Assembly (NCBI RefSeq): GCF_963678635.1
Contig: NC_087071.1
Location: forward strand, 32,724,141 to 32,788,140
Direction: 5' to 3'
DNA length: 64,000 bases
Source of the DNA: Symsagittifera roscoffensis
Lineage: Eukaryota > Xenacoelomorpha > Acoela > Convolutidae
Part shown: in pieces, positions 38,698-51,910 of the stretch
Position numbering within the stretch: the first letter of the stretch is position 1
Layout: the number at the start of each line of letters is the position of its first letter
The notes under the pieces: model-generated
What the model was told of the DNA's origin: nothing
Database searches by the model: none
The model's input: only the letters and a program-made list of their open reading frames with translations
Program-made: the position numbers and the translations under genes

Positions 38698-39684
38698 TCA
38701 GCCTATACTTAAGTAATGTTTCTTATGTAGATATACTTGTATGTTTGTACCAGAGAATATCACGTGTACAAGCGCGTACATTTCCCGAGGATGCATTCTT
38801 CCTCTGTTTGGATCGTACACTGGAAGCGAGAGCTCCTTCACGTCCATTTCCACAAGGAAGTCCCTCAGCCTCGTCAAAGACAAGACTAGGTTTTCTGGGT
38901 CCACGTGCTGCTTCTCTGTCGCCCTCGTTACCAAGAAGCATAAGTACTTTCCCGGTATCTGCGACACCGCCGGAGGTAAGGCTGCTACGCCCCCTATCCC
39001 TGGTCTTTGCTTCCAAAGGAATTCCATGTTTTTGTATTCTCTCTTAAAATCTGCCGCTAACGCTGTCCTAAAACTCATGTCTGCGGTGATTGCTATCGCA
39101 CATGTTCTGTTTGTGAGTATGAAATCACTGTCTGTTAGTATTATGTTACTAGAATATTCATTCGGTAAATTAAAATGTGACTCAACTACCCTGCCTATGC
39201 CAGGTTTCTTAGGTTCTTCGCCTGTTTCTGCTTCTAAGTCTCCTGTTTCTCTTGCTATTCTCAACTTTTTTATTATCAGGTTTTCAGTGTGGGTAAGTCC
39301 TACCCCCACTCCCCGGACAAAAACATCCATCGGCGTCCCCGTCGATCGCATACCGGATATCAAGTCAAGGTTAGAAGCTGGAATGAGAAGTTGTCCTTCC
39401 TGGGCAGCCCAGGAAGAATCATCTCGTTCGGTCTTATTGTATTTCGCGCTTTCGCGATCTACGTCTTGAATCGTAACGCTGGTCTCTTTAGGGTCTGATG
39501 TCATTTCGTTCAGCCACTCTAAGACACGCAGGTTCGGCAGGTCTTGTTCATTTGACTGCTGTTGCTCATCGTCGAATTCTACCTCGGGTTTCCACCAGTC
39601 GTCAACCCACTCATCGTCGTGATCATCGACTATGTCAATGTCTTGTGACACGGTTATTTCCTCTAAACCCACTACTTCCTCCAC
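38698..39684 (-). pseudogene. Pol C-terminus of element 2: macrodomain-like domain
   Basis: An acidic linker is followed by the same domain as in element 1: FVRGVGVGLTHTEN, ILTDSDFILTNRTCA, ITADMSF, ADFKREY, GGVAALPP, KYLCFLVTRA, SLPVYDPNRGRM, and HKKHYLSIG before a TGA stop. The domain itself is open and well conserved. It is cut from the integrase part by a frame change near 39690-39700. This call, like its element 1 partner, rests on motif order. Confidence 0.7.
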
Positions 39685-39698
39685 TATTCTCTTCAGAT

Positions 39699-41867
39699 CT
39701 ATCCTACAAAGTCGTCACCGTAAGGATTGTATTTCTTTCTTGGTCTCGTCCCGTCCTTCTGACGAGTCCGCATCGTGAACGGAAGATCTGGTTCCAAGTT
39801 GTTGGGAACCTCTATCTGTTCGGGATTCTGCCAGTCTTCCTCTGCGTAGGGTAAGGTATCATCGTCCGCTTCGATCTGTTCGTTTGGATCCAGGTCCAAT
39901 GGTGTATCCATACCTTCCTCTACGACTTCGTTTCCATCGTTCTTCTCCCTGGTGCCTTTTTCATTGACCTCACAAGCAGGATCCATCATTAGATAATCCC
40001 CTTCTTCCATGTCTGCAGGTATACACCAGTCTTCTGTCGATGGATTGTGTGGCTTGATGTTCTCGTAGTGGGCGGCTCTGCCAGTACTCAGTCTATAAAA
40101 GCGGCCCTCCTGGTGCACCTCCGTAATCATGAAGGGTCCCCTCCATTTCTTTAGAAGTTTCTTTGTCCCTTTCGGTGGTATAACGTTCTGAAATACCCAT
40201 ACATAGTCTCCCACCGAGTAAGCTTTTGCGCCAGCTGCTTTCTTGTCGAATCTTTTCCTTTGCCTTGCCTGAGCTTGCTGAGTATTTCGTCTGCACAGAT
40301 CGTTCAACTCCTGTTGACGTCTGATCACATCCCTTACGTAAACCTGTGGAGATGTCTTCTTTCCCTCATACTCTGGGTAGAAGAATGTCAAGGGTAAAGA
40401 CTTCTCGTGCCCCGTCAGCATCATGTGTGGACTGACCCCAGTGGTGGAGTGTTGCGTGCTATTATAAACTCCCATCACCTGTGGAAGGTATCTGTCCCAA
40501 TCGGTCATGTACCTGGAACAATATACCCTCAGCATCGACACTAACGTCCTATTCTGTCTTTCCACTAAGCCATTCGTTTGAGGGTGGTATGTCGTGGAGT
40601 GAGCCTGAGCGACCTGTGAGCGTCTCATAAGCTCTTTCGTAAGCTCTCCTACGAAAGCTGTTCCATTATCCGATTGAAACGTCATTGGACAACCATGTCT
40701 TGCTATCCACGTGTTGATCAGGTGGTCGCATGTCTCTTCCGCCGAGGCTGTTATGCAGGGCACGGCGTCTGCATACTTCGTGAAGTGATCTATCATGACC
40801 AAGACTTGGTTATAACCGCTGTCTGTCATGCATATCTTTTGGTGATCTATCTGCACCACCTCGTTGAATTCAGACGACCCAATCGATTGTAAAGGAAATC
40901 GTAATTTCCTTGGATCCTTGACCTGTTGGCATGACAGGCACGCTTTTACCCATTTCTCACATGCCTTTTTCATTCCAGGCCACTCAAAGCGCTTCAGGAT
41001 CCTCTGATACACTTTGTCGATCCCTTGATGGCCCATCTGATCATGCGACCTGAATAATAGTTCTGTCTGATAGAGTTGCGGCAACACTATCGCGTTATAT
41101 TTGTATAAGACCTTGTCTTCTTCTCTTCTCCTGCAAGCCACGATCCCGTCCTTATTCAGATATAATCTCCCCTCCTTCTGCATGAAGTATTGTCTCAGGA
41201 TCCTATAGCTATCTTCTTCTAGGTCACCTTTGTCAGGTGCACCGTTTTCTATCCACCTTTTTAGGTTGCTTGTCATGCGATCATTTCTCTGCGCCCTTAG
41301 AAGGTCCGAGAGTCTGTATCTCGCCTTCAAGTACGTCTTCATGACTCTCATCTGACTATTCAGCTCGTTGGGCTGATGTGTGTCTTCTTCCATCTTAACG
41401 CACCAAATCTTCGCCAACGGTTGTGTTTCTTGCTGAAACGGCTGAAGATCAGTCCTGACTACCTCTTTCTGCGGCAACAGGCTTATCGAACGTTTCGATA
41501 CCGCTATCGTTTCTAAGTCATCCGCTGCGTTATCAAAGACTCTTTCGCTTGGTATTAGGTAGCGATCACTGTCAGGATCCTGGTACACCTCTCTGTCCAG
41601 GTCTCTCGCCCGAGTTTCCACTAGTAGCGTGTGTATCGCCAGTTCTGACAGTTCGGATCCCGAACTCGAGTTCCTGTCTGAATAGGTGTCCATTCCTGAG
41701 TTTCGGGAAGCATCATCCGTCGAAGAGGTTGTGCTGGAGACTGCACGCTCCTCCAGATCATGTCTGTGCTTTCTTCGCATCCACCTGAACTCCCCGGACA
41801 AAACCTTGTTCTCTGGGTCCTGTCTCTCATCAGGAATTTCCTCGTTTATCTCAGACTCCCCGGACAA
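39699..41867 (-). pseudogene. Pol of element 2: integrase part
   Basis: Contains the HHCC finger (HDQMGHQG, then CLSCQQVKDP), the DDE core (VVQIDHQKICM, FQSDNGTAFVG, TNGLVERQNR) and the GPY/F-like tail (KKWRGPFMITEVHQ), all as in element 1. The linker before it carries repeated Leu-Ser-Gly-Glu encoded by TTGTCCGGGGAG-type sequence. An in-frame TAG at 41919-41921 separates it from the preceding part, and a frame change follows it. Confidence 0.85.
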
Positions 41868-41918
41868 ATTTCCTTGCCCCGGGTGTTGATCTTGTGATTG
41901 CTGGTTCTTCTCCTCATC

Positions 41919-42443
41919 CTACTCCCCGGACAAATAGTCTTGCGGCAGATTTTGTTCTACAACTTCACCCTCTTTATCCCGGTCCACAAAGGTGACGGTT
42001 TTCTTTCGCTTGCTGCTCCCCTGTTCTTTCTGTCCGTAAAAAGTACTTGTTAAAATCTCCTGGGGTATTGAGGATACTAGTTGCGGAACTATTGTCCTAC
42101 AATCCCTTTCGTTCTCTTCGTGCTGTCGTCTGGACGGCATGATCTTCACCTTCTCACTGACTGTCAGCGATGCCACTGCTGCTGTCCACTGGGGGTCATC
42201 TCTGGTCACTTCTCTTTCTAACAATCCACCCAGCATCCGCATTACTTGTGGTGTGACTTGCACCGTTTTATCCCATAATGAGAGGCTGTTTATATTCATG
42301 CGAGAGAGTTCTTGCTGGACCAGGTTCAAGCGCAGCAACAAATCCAAGGGGACCGGATCCTCCTTGGACAGGATCTTTATCTCGGCTGCTTTCTCTACAG
42401 GTAACTCAGGGTGCCCTGGAATTGGATGTCCTGATTTATCCAA
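41919..42443 (-). pseudogene. Pol of element 2: linker after RNase H
   Basis: The MDKSGHPIPGHPELP segment aligns with LDKSGKPIEDHPELP of element 1. This part has no known domain and ends in an in-frame TAG after Leu-Ser-Gly-Glu. It is joined to the RNase H part by a one-base frame change in an A-rich run near 42465. Confidence 0.75.
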
Positions 42444-42451
42444 CCATCTCG

Positions 42452-45400
42452 TTAAGGGAAGCGCTTCATAAGTTTCTTTTCCAAAAACGAGAATCCCTCC
42501 TTTATTTCCGCCTGATTGGCCTGCTTCTGCTCCAATCTTTCATAGAACTCAGTTTTCTTGCTGAGGCTGTCAGCATTCTGGTGTTTGTCACGCATCCTAT
42601 GTTCGATTATCATATGGTAGCCATCCAATCTTACTATCCATCTACCAATATAACTCTGATCCATCGAGTAGGTCTTCAACCAGGATAACGCTCTGTTGTC
42701 CACGCGTAACTTGAAGGGAGCGCTCCCCAAGTATGCACGGTACTTCTCCACAAAGGTGACTACTGCAAACATTTCTGCTTTTGGTGCGCCATATTTCATC
42801 TCTGTGTCACTCAAGACATTGCTGCCGTATGCAATGGGACGGAGAACTGTTCTTCCGTTCCATTCTTGCTCTTGATGCAAGATTCCTGAGATGGCCACCA
42901 CCGATGCGTCTGTGTCGAGAACATACATGCCCTTTTCTGTAGGCATGCGCAGCACTGGCGCTTCGCACAGTTCCCGCTTTATGTTCTCGAAGGCAACCTG
43001 TGCTTCATCGTTCCACTCGAACTTCTTTCCTTTATTGCGCATCAGCTTTTGCATCGGATACACCTTGTCTGCATATCCTTTGATAAATTCACGGTAATAA
43101 TTGGCAAACCCCAGGAAGCTCATTAGCTGTGTGTCCGTCCTCGGAGCCTTCCATGTCAGCACAGCCTCTACTGCTTCCGGATCTGGCCTCACACCATGCC
43201 TGTCCACCATTCTTCCCAGGTACTTGATCGAATCCCTAAGGATTTCACATTTCGATGGTTTGCATTTCAAGCCTGCTCCTTTCATACATCCGAAGACCTC
43301 ATCGAGCCGGTCAATGTGATCCTCCAGGGTCGGTGTCGCTATGACTACGTCATCCACGTAGCACATCAAGAGATTCCCGTACTTTTTGGTCACTCCTGTC
43401 AAAGCCTGAGCCATCAGCCTTTGAAAGGTTGCTGTTGCATTGCACAAGCCGAAGGGCATCCTCTTCCACCGGTACAACCCCAATTCGCACGCGAAACCAG
43501 TTTTTTCCCTATCCTTTTTCCGCAAAGGAACCTGCCAGAAGGCAGAACCTAAGTCCAATGTGGTGAAGAACTTGGCATCACCAAGTTTAGATAGGCTCTC
43601 GTCTATTCGCGGTATCGGGTACGCATCTTTTATCGTTACCGCGTTCAAGTAACGAAAGTCGCAACAAAATCTAAGCTGCCCCCCTTTCTTTTTCGCCATT
43701 ACTACTCCGCAAGCCCATGGCGATTTCGAGGGTTCTATCATGTCGTATTCAAGCAACATTTCTATTTCCGCTCGGCACGCTTCCGATTTATGTGGCGTCA
43801 TTCGCCTTGCGCCTTCCCTATGGGGAACGGCGCCCTCTTCTAGTTCGATTTCGTGTTCGACGAAATTACAGCAACCGATGTCCGCCTTATGTTTTGAAAA
43901 TACCTCGGCGTTCCGATTTAGGAGGTCCCGCAATTTTTCAAAATCTCCCTCACCTATTTTCCCTTTTAAATGTTCTATTTCTGGCAAAACCGGTTTGTCA
44001 GAATCTAGTTCATATGACGAGGGGCGTTCCGGAAAATTCGAGCAGCTTGATAAGCCGTCGTCCGTTTCGGATTTCATTGAAAACAATTTATGAATAGATT
44101 TTAATTCATTAATTCTCTTTAAAATTTTATCTTTATTTGCATGATAAGGACAGTCTTTCACACTATATTTCTTCAAGTTTTGTGTCTCCTCATAGTCGGT
44201 CCTCATCGGCAAAGCGTAGCCAAGCTTCTTTCCACGCTGGATTGAAACCGTGGTGTCCAGTGTGTTCAACAACACACTGACACACAGTCCGTTTCGCGTT
44301 ACCGAGAAGCTCCGGCCTAAAATCACCGAACTCTGACTATTTGGATTTGGCACCAAGCAAACCTGTTTACTATCACTCAACGAATTTAAATTTCTCATTC
44401 TAAAAATTGCTACTACAGCTTGTCCTGGTTTTAATTTTACTTTTCTATCCAAAAAAACTGGTACCTTATTTTCGTCTGTTATTATCCTATTAATTGGTCT
44501 CTTAACATAATTTCGGTCCGGGTTTCTAATCCGTATCAGACCGTTGTTCAAATCAATCATCACGTCAAAATTCCTGACAAAATCTCTGCCCAAGATGAAT
44601 TGGTCGGCATCGTCCAGATTCTCTACCACCAGGAAGCTCATCCAAAGATCTCGTCCTCCCATGTGAAGGACCGTTATCGGTGTTCTTCCGGCTACGTAGA
44701 TGGCTCCTCGATTGGCTGCGGCCAGTCGGAGATTCGTTGGAATTAGATCTTCCCGTGTGAAGCCCATTTTTTCCCAAGTTCTTATCGGCATCATACTCAC
44801 TACCGCTCCTGTGTCCAGAAGCCCTGTGACTCCGATTTTTGTTCCGTTGGTGTCGAGCAGATGTGCTGTCACATCTGCTTCATATCCAATGTGTACTGCG
44901 TCTTGTTCCATCATGGCGTCATGGCCTATCCTGCGGACCTTGAGTTCCTCTTCTCCCAAATAGATCTGCCCTATTTGGTCATCATCCATTGTTACATAAG
45001 TCCTGGTGTAGATACTGATCCCATTCACGTTCAGCATCACTTGATACGGCCCATAGACTTCTAGGTAGCGTCCATGAAGTTTCTTCGTGCGAGGGCCACC
45101 CGTCGTTAGTAGTGCCCTCACAGTCCTCGACTCGGTGCGTGGCTCCATCTGCCTCAGATAGTCTGCATATGTGTCCAAATGCATCAAAGTGAACTCAGAC
45201 GGCTCACTCAGATTTCTGATTACCTGATGCCCTGCCACCGATATTATCGACTGTATTTTACTTCCTTGCGGTGCCATACCGAACCTCTGACCAGAGATAA
45301 CATTAAGTTTCATACTCAAGCTGCTTGGTGCTTTTGCCTCTTCAACTTCCGTTGCTTCGAAGGCGTTCAATTGCTCCTGTAATTTTTCATTCTCCAGCTC

Positions 45401-46612
45401 GAGTTTCACCTTTTGTTCAATCTCTTTCGTCACTAGTTCCTGTTGTACTCTATTTATAGCATCCCTCGCAGCTGCCCTATAATCGATTTTGAAGTCATCG
45501 GCCGCAGTTGCTGGTTCCGGTTCACGTGCTTCTTCTGTTACCGCTTGCATCTTCTTTGCTACCAGCTCTTGAGGTTTATCCTTTCTGCGTGCCTCCGCTT
45601 CACTCAAAAGTCGAGCCTTGCTGGCTTTCACTCCTGACAAAGCTTCTTCATGTCTTGGATGCTTGATGTCTGCCACTGCATCCCAGAATTGCGGACAATC
45701 TGATTTAAAATGACCTTCCAAGTTACAAAAGAAACACCTCGGGCCGAATTTCGCAATTACCCCTCTCTTGAAATCCTCGTGATCCAACTCTGACGCATCT
45801 TCGTCTTCGAGGCTAAAGCCTATTGCTTTCATGCCTTGTTTGTAAGCTGGGCATGCTGACACATGATGGTCTGTTGAACTGCAATTAGCAAAAGAACGTC
45901 TCTTGTCCATATCATCCCTCGGTTTGTACCAATTGTTCCCTTGGTTTGCTGGTCCGTTGTTAAAATTTCCATAATTGTTCTTGTAATATCCAGATCTCGA
46001 AGGAGGTTTCAACAAAAGATACTCTTTTGATTTGAGCCTCAACTCCTCCGGTGTTGGCGCATTAGTTGATAGTGGTGTGTAATGCGTTGCTAGCATCGTA
46101 CGAAGTTCATCATTTTTCACACCATCGATGAATTTTGAGGCTACGGCCAGGTTCATCCTTCGGTTTGACTCATCCGGTTGGCTGCGTCTTCTCAGCATTT
46201 CCAAACCATCGAGAAACTTGTCTATTGTTTCATCTTCTCGTTGCCTCCGTTTCTCGAAGCGCATCATCGCCTGGTGCCCCTGCACCCCTGATCCGAAACG
46301 TTTTAACAAGATTTCGAAGATTTTTTCAGCAGTGTCACGTTGATACTGTTTCTTGGCCATGACACAGTTCAGGGCTGTCCCTTCTAAGTTGCTGGTGAGC
46401 GCGCTGCATTCCTGTCTCTCCGACAAGTCCTCTTCCTCGAAATGCAGCTTCATTACCTCTATCCAGGTATCAATACAGCCATCAGATTCGTCTTTGTAGC
46501 ATCTTGGCTTCTTAAAGACTCTTCTGGACTTCTCACTGCGTTCATTGGTTCTAGATAACCTCGTCAGGAATGTCTCCAAAGACCTGTTCAGGGGTTCAAA
46601 TGCTGTGGCCAT
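42452..46612 (-). pseudogene. pol: Gag-Pol of element 2: capsid, protease, RT and RNase H
   Basis: A 1,386-codon open stretch with capsid, two zinc knuckles, protease (LLDTGAVVSMMP), reverse transcriptase (CYVDDVV) and RNase H (YVLDTDASVV). The first knuckle reads FANCSSTDHHVSAC, so its first cysteine is lost; the second (CFFCNLEGHFKSDC) is intact. Identity with element 1 is very high through RT and RNase H. The capsid is continuous here at the position where element 1 has its frame break, which shows that the break is not a family feature. It ends in a frame change near 42465. Confidence 0.88.
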
Positions 46613-46722
46613 TGCCGTAGCATCCCTTGAGTGTCCCGCTTGAGTGTCCTCACACCTTGTCGAAGGCTCTGTGTGCGGTGCATCCCTGCAATCCGAATCA
46701 CCATGAGCGTTTCCCGCTTGAC

Positions 46723-47037
46723 CTACATGACTCCTCTTCGGGCTTGCATGCCCCCTGTTGCCGGAATCACTTCTCCCAGTCGCATGTGTGCCTTGCGTTG
46801 GTCGTTCGTCAGAGGTCTGTCTGTTCCCCGTTGAATTTGCTCTACTGTTCGGGCCCCATGCTGTATTACCCCTTGTGCCATAGCCTGATGAACTGCCCTG
46901 CCTCTAGTGGATCCATATGTCTTCCTCCTTTGATGTTCATTGAAGTTCACCCTCGGTTCCCTGCTGGGACCTCCCGAGTTCGGCTCTCCTTCTTTTGGTC
47001 CACTCTTGCTGCTTAGTAGCCCGTCCAACCTATCCAT
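46723..47037 (-). pseudogene. Gag of element 2, middle part
   Basis: Same frame as 47056-48294, separated from it by an in-frame TAG (47056-47058). It ends at a TAG at 46723. A frame change between 46723 and about 46640 joins it to the capsid. It is low complexity with no recognised domain. Confidence 0.6.
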
Positions 47038-47055
47038 GATAGCCTGCGTTCGCCT

Positions 47056-48294
47056 CTACATCATCGCGTCTATCTTTGTGTCAAGAGACCCAAGAGACTG
47101 CTCTTGCTGAATTCTTAACTTCTCCATGTCGGCTCTTAAGCGTAACTCCCTCTGTTCCGCCTCTCTTGTCATTCGCGACAAGTTCCTCGTCATATGTTCG
47201 TCCGTTCTTTCTTTCAAGCGTTTTTCGCTCCTGCCAACTTCTTGTCTGTTGCGGTTTATTTCTTCCCGCAGACTTTCTCTTTCAATGTGAACTGCTCTTT
47301 CTAGTTCACTCATCCTTATCGACATCTGTTCATTTTGTTCTCCTAAACTGCCCACTATGTTGTTTAAGGCTTCCTCTAGTGCTGCCCCGTTGTCCACGAG
47401 TGGCGTCACTAGTGGCGGTGTAACCCTGTCGGTCCCAGGTAACTTCGTGCTTGTCGAGATCCGGGCCTTGACTCTCTGCTTCAACGTCTTTTCATTATTT
47501 ATTTCTGGATCCATTAACGCATTGCCTAGCCCTCTGGTTCTACTCTCTTCAGGTTGTGGCTCCGAACTTGTCCTAATCGCGAAGTCCTTTGACCGGCCCG
47601 GTGTGTTTGCCTCCTTGCTTATCGTTGTCACTACACCAAATTTGTCCATGGTTCCAGTCTCTCTTCCGACGTGTGCCTCACTCTCCTGGATCGAACTATT
47701 GAGGCTGACTTGAGATCCAAAGTCCCCTTGCTCTTCTTCATCTTCCTCATCCTCCTGGGACTCACCATCGTTTCCTGCTCCTCCTCCCATGCTGAATGGA
47801 AAGAAGTTTCCTAAGGTGTTCTTCATTCTTTCTGAGATCGATGACGACGTTGTTTGCTTCCCAGTTCCGCTTGCCATCATAGTGTTGTCTGTCGGAGATC
47901 TTCTAGTTGCCGCTACTTCAGTTGAGATGTCGGACAGTTCCGACATCTCTTCCCGATCCAATGTCCAGGTGGAAGTGGCAAAATCGTGGCCTTGTTCCAC
48001 CGGAGTAGATTCATTCGCCAGCCTTCTGCCTCTCCCTTCCAGTCCATTTACTCCCTGGTTGTCGTTCATGGTATGGTCCGTATTGACCTCCACTTCTAAC
48101 AGTTCTCTTCGCTCTTCTGAGGTCTTCTGACTTCTCGTTTCAACCATTCTGCCTGAAACCGTCTCCTCTTTATCAGACCGGGATCGCTTGATCCAATCCA
48201 CAAAAGGATCGGTCATCGTTTTTCTTTGCTTTTCAGGTATGAATTTCCTAGAGCTATTACCTCGTTTTGGTATCCTTGACTTGTCTAGACTCAT
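47056..48294 (-). pseudogene. gag: Gag of element 2, N-terminal part
   Basis: A charged, low-complexity 412-codon part. Met-Val-Glu-Thr-Arg-Ser near residue 50 aligns with the matching motif in element 1 gag. A coiled-coil-like stretch rich in Glu and Arg covers the last 100 residues. It ends with TAG in ATG TAG AGG context. Suppression of this stop is possible but unsupported. Confidence 0.7.
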
Positions 48295-51200
48295 TCTCTA
48301 TTTGTCACTTTTTAATGCCTATACTTAACTCGATTAATGCCTATACTTAACTCAATTCCTTATAGTTTTATTAACAATAATAATGACACAACACAATAAA
48401 TTTCACCAGATTCTATTAAATAGTGACCACGAATCCCTGTATGTTGTCAGAGTACAGTTTGTATAAAATTTATTCACACTAACCGAATATCGGTGGTAAG
48501 ATTTGAAAACTAGCACAATATGATGTTATCAGTCAATTTAAAAGATAGTGTACTCACTACCCAATCAAGCACAGTTTATGTTGATTTAAAATCAAAAACA
48601 AATACTTTATTTTGACACAATATGAATGTATATATATATATAAAAAAAAACGAATGTGTCTTGTACTCTTAGTCGGTCGCAGTACAATAGTCGAACCTGT
48701 CTTTTAAAGAAAAAGCTTTCCCTGCTCGGTGCCGCACCAAACAGACAAAACTTTGAAGGCAGTAATTTTCTCAAGTGGGCGTCTATTGCACCCACCGAGT
48801 ACTGTGTTACCTATCTGCCTTCGGACTGCCCGAGCTAGACCTACTAAAATCCTCAGGGCAGTCACTTTTCCCAAAAACGTATTATGTTTCAATCCACACC
48901 AATGAATCACGCTCTTTTTAATTTAGACTTAGTGTCGCGAATATCCGAGTTCGGACCTGTTTTGTATTAGTCTGGTTCTTATTGAAAGGCAAGTTACCAG
49001 TGCAGTCACTGATACCTAGCCTGTGTGCTAATAACCTAATACCTCTCACTTTTTAGTCTTTCTTTCGTCTACCTAAGTCCTTAATAAAACAATACCCCTC
49101 CGGATTGGCACAAATAGGACCCTTCCGGATTGATAGAATCTAGACCCCTCCGGATTTGGACCCCTCTGAGTTGGTTACTATAAGACCCCTCCAGATTCGG
49201 ACCCCTCCGGTTTTGTGTAAAGTAAACCCCTCCGGATTCGGAGCCCTTAGCTCTGTCAAAGTAGCTTTTCGTAGTTTTCTTAATTTCAGCTTATACCCCT
49301 CCGGATACGTTCTGCGTTGCTTTTATGCTGTTTGAATTAACTGGGAAGGGTATAGGGTACTTTCCTAGACCCCTCCGGATTGAAGTTAAGGCACTTATTT
49401 GACAATTCACACTAACGGTGAAGGGTCTTATCACTTGCCTAATTTCGACTCTATTATGGTTGTCTTGTGCCTTCAGCCCCCCCTTTTTGTCTAGAACTGT
49501 CCTAAGTTACTTAGTTCAATCGCTATCAACTTCTGGTAGGGGTATAAGGGTTTTTCAGAAAAATTTATAAAACGTGAAGGGTGTACCCCTCCAGATTTGT
49601 GTAATTTTGCTAAAAACAATCTCAAAAAATTTTCTCGCTCGTTTTTCCGGGAAATTTCCCAATCCTGTCAGTAAGCTCAGCTAATCTCTGATCTATTGGT
49701 ACCAAGATCAACTCCATATGCTCTGTAGTTCCAAAGTTATTAACCAAAACGTCTTTTTTCCAAACTCAAAAATTTTCTCTCTTATAGGTTCCACCTAACT
49801 TTTTCCGCAATTCTGGTCCTTCCGACCTAAAAATTATTGATCCGAGCTCAGAAGGCCTATACTCTTCTAGTTCAATGCAAAATACCCGATCTAAAACGCT
49901 TTTAAAGAAAAAATTTGCGAAAAACTATGCTACCTGGACCCCTCCGGATTGATGAATCCACCAAATCAAACACGTTATGTCCGATTTCTCTGCAACCCGG
50001 AAGGCTTTCGGGTAGCGGGTTTTAAAACTTGTAGATTCACTAGTGGACGTTGTCCGAACAACTATTTTTACTGTTGTAACTCAAAAATTTCAAAAAATTT
50101 TCTAAATTTATAGTGTTCCGTTTTCTCAAAAATCACGAAATTTCAATTTTCGGTACCAAAATAGTTCCAACCACTTCCGAACTAAACTTAACCGGTTCTA
50201 TCTATTGTGGTAGTGCAGTTACGATGTAACACACTAACTTAGCGCTTTTTTCCGTTTGAAAAAATATCGATATCTCAAAAATCGCGACTTGTGGGGGGAT
50301 CAAAATATCGCTATTTTGACCCTAAAAACCGGTCTGTTTTCGTTGTTTTTCACTGAAAAACGATATAAGACTATTAATATAGGCTATATAAATAATAATA
50401 TTAGAAATACTATACCCCTCCGGGTTTCCTTAATATCCGAATTAAGGTGCTTAACTCGGATATTCGCAGTTCGGTGAAGGGTCACTACAGTGCAGCACTG
50501 ACGAGCCCCCCACAGATTACTATCTTACTTTTTGTACCAAAAGGGATACAAAACTTGTTAACGATACCCAACAGTCGATTGTTGTTGTCGTTGAGCCCCT
50601 TCTTGTTGCTCCTTGTACTGCTTGCCGGATCGGTCTTCACCCAAGACCCTTCCGAATTGAGCGCAAATCAGCTGACCCTTCCGGATTGAGCGCAATTTAT
50701 CATTAACGTGGTTAAATGCTCAAATAACCCTACAGTACAAGCCTCACAAACGGGCTACAAAACTGATCGTAACGATCCTGACTGATATAAATGCCTGTAA
50801 CAACAATATATCTATCAACAAACGGGGGGGTTGGATCACATCTTGTCTGGGGGGATGATTTCTACTGATTTTTTACTTTTTTACTGTTTTTGGTTTTTTC
50901 GGTTATTTTTTATGTTTTTTGTTTTTCTTGGGTACTATACTACTTTTTGTTTGGTTTTATTTATATCTTTAAGTGTTTTTGGTCACAAACCACTCAGGGG
51001 ATGAGGGGTTCGCGATTCCCCCCACCCTTCCTGGTTCGTGAATTTTCGGTCTTAATTAGGTTAAAAAACTATTCACGGTAATCCGGAAGGCTTCCGCGTT
51101 CCGAACTACCCTTCCGCCCGGCGGTTTAGGCCTATTAAGGGCGTTAATGTGAGCATCCGCTCGGCGCGGAGTGCTCGTTAACGGTTCTGCCGGTCATGAT

Positions 51201-51910
51201 GTTAAAAAGAATAACACCCAGGAGCGCCATAAAAACATGTATGTAACATTCGCCCGGAAGATACATATCGACGGATAACAAAACTAAGTCTTAAGACGAC
51301 TGGCTAGCGTCTAAACAGAGCTTTGCATGCTTTTCACCGTCTCTACCAAGCCAGTACTTTTCGGTGGTCTTTCTAACATCGGGTCGACAAAAACGTTACT
51401 GTTCTCCGGCTTCGACCAGAACGCTCAAATTAACTTAATTACATGCAAATAGTGAGCTCATGGCTGCGTCTCAGTATCCCCAGACCACGAAGTCACTCCT
51501 AAAAACAGGGTTACTACTTATTATATTACTATTGTTTTTGTTCAGTAGATAAAAATCATCATCTCCATCGAAGATGGATCAACCCTTTCCCCCCAACTCC
51601 TAGCTTCTCATCCTTATCAAAATGAATCCAAATATTAATTAAATTCAAGTCAGGACATGACAGGAAGCTAAAAGTTTTTATAACAGGCTAAAAGTTTCAG
51701 TCCCGAAACCCTTCCGAATTCTTGAATCCACTGAATCAAGCTCGCTAATCTTGATTTCCTCCTAATCCGGAAGGCTGGTTTCTCACCCTTCACCGTTGCT
51801 CGCAACGGCCTTGCAACTATTGTAGCAGCACAATAGTTGCAACTCGGAACGTTCTCTGCTATTCCTGCAATCTGCTGCTGTTTTTCAATCACGATTATCG
51901 TTGTTATCGT
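48295..51910 (-). other. Leader and inner 5' LTR of element 2, rich in CCGGA motifs
   Basis: No coding region is supported. From about 49090 to 51780 the plus strand repeatedly reads ACCCCTCCGGATT or close variants, about sixteen times, with four inverse copies (AATCCGGAAGG). An exact 13-bp inverted pair lies at 48938-48950 and 50456-50468. The inner LTR boundary could not be placed. The LTR is at least about 690 bp by comparison with element 1. Confidence 0.6.
49090..51780. repeat. Dispersed ACCCCTCCGGATT motif cluster
   Basis: Copies seen near 49096, 49119, 49145, 49189, 49200, 49228, 49296, 49370, 49583, 49938, 50413, 50645, 50673, 51109 and 51710, spaced irregularly from 20 to about 500 bp, plus inverse copies near 50000, 51083 and 51768. 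The inverse form also occurs inside the LTR repeats (35593, 52090). It is neither a tandem array nor a CRISPR. Confidence 0.75.

Noticed and set aside
47056-47058. TAG readthrough in gag of element 2
   Set aside because: Element 1 has no stop at the equivalent position, and element 2 carries several other lesions.
49090-51780. CRISPR-like or tandem array of the CCGGATT motif
   Set aside because: Spacing is irregular, orientation varies and units are degenerate.
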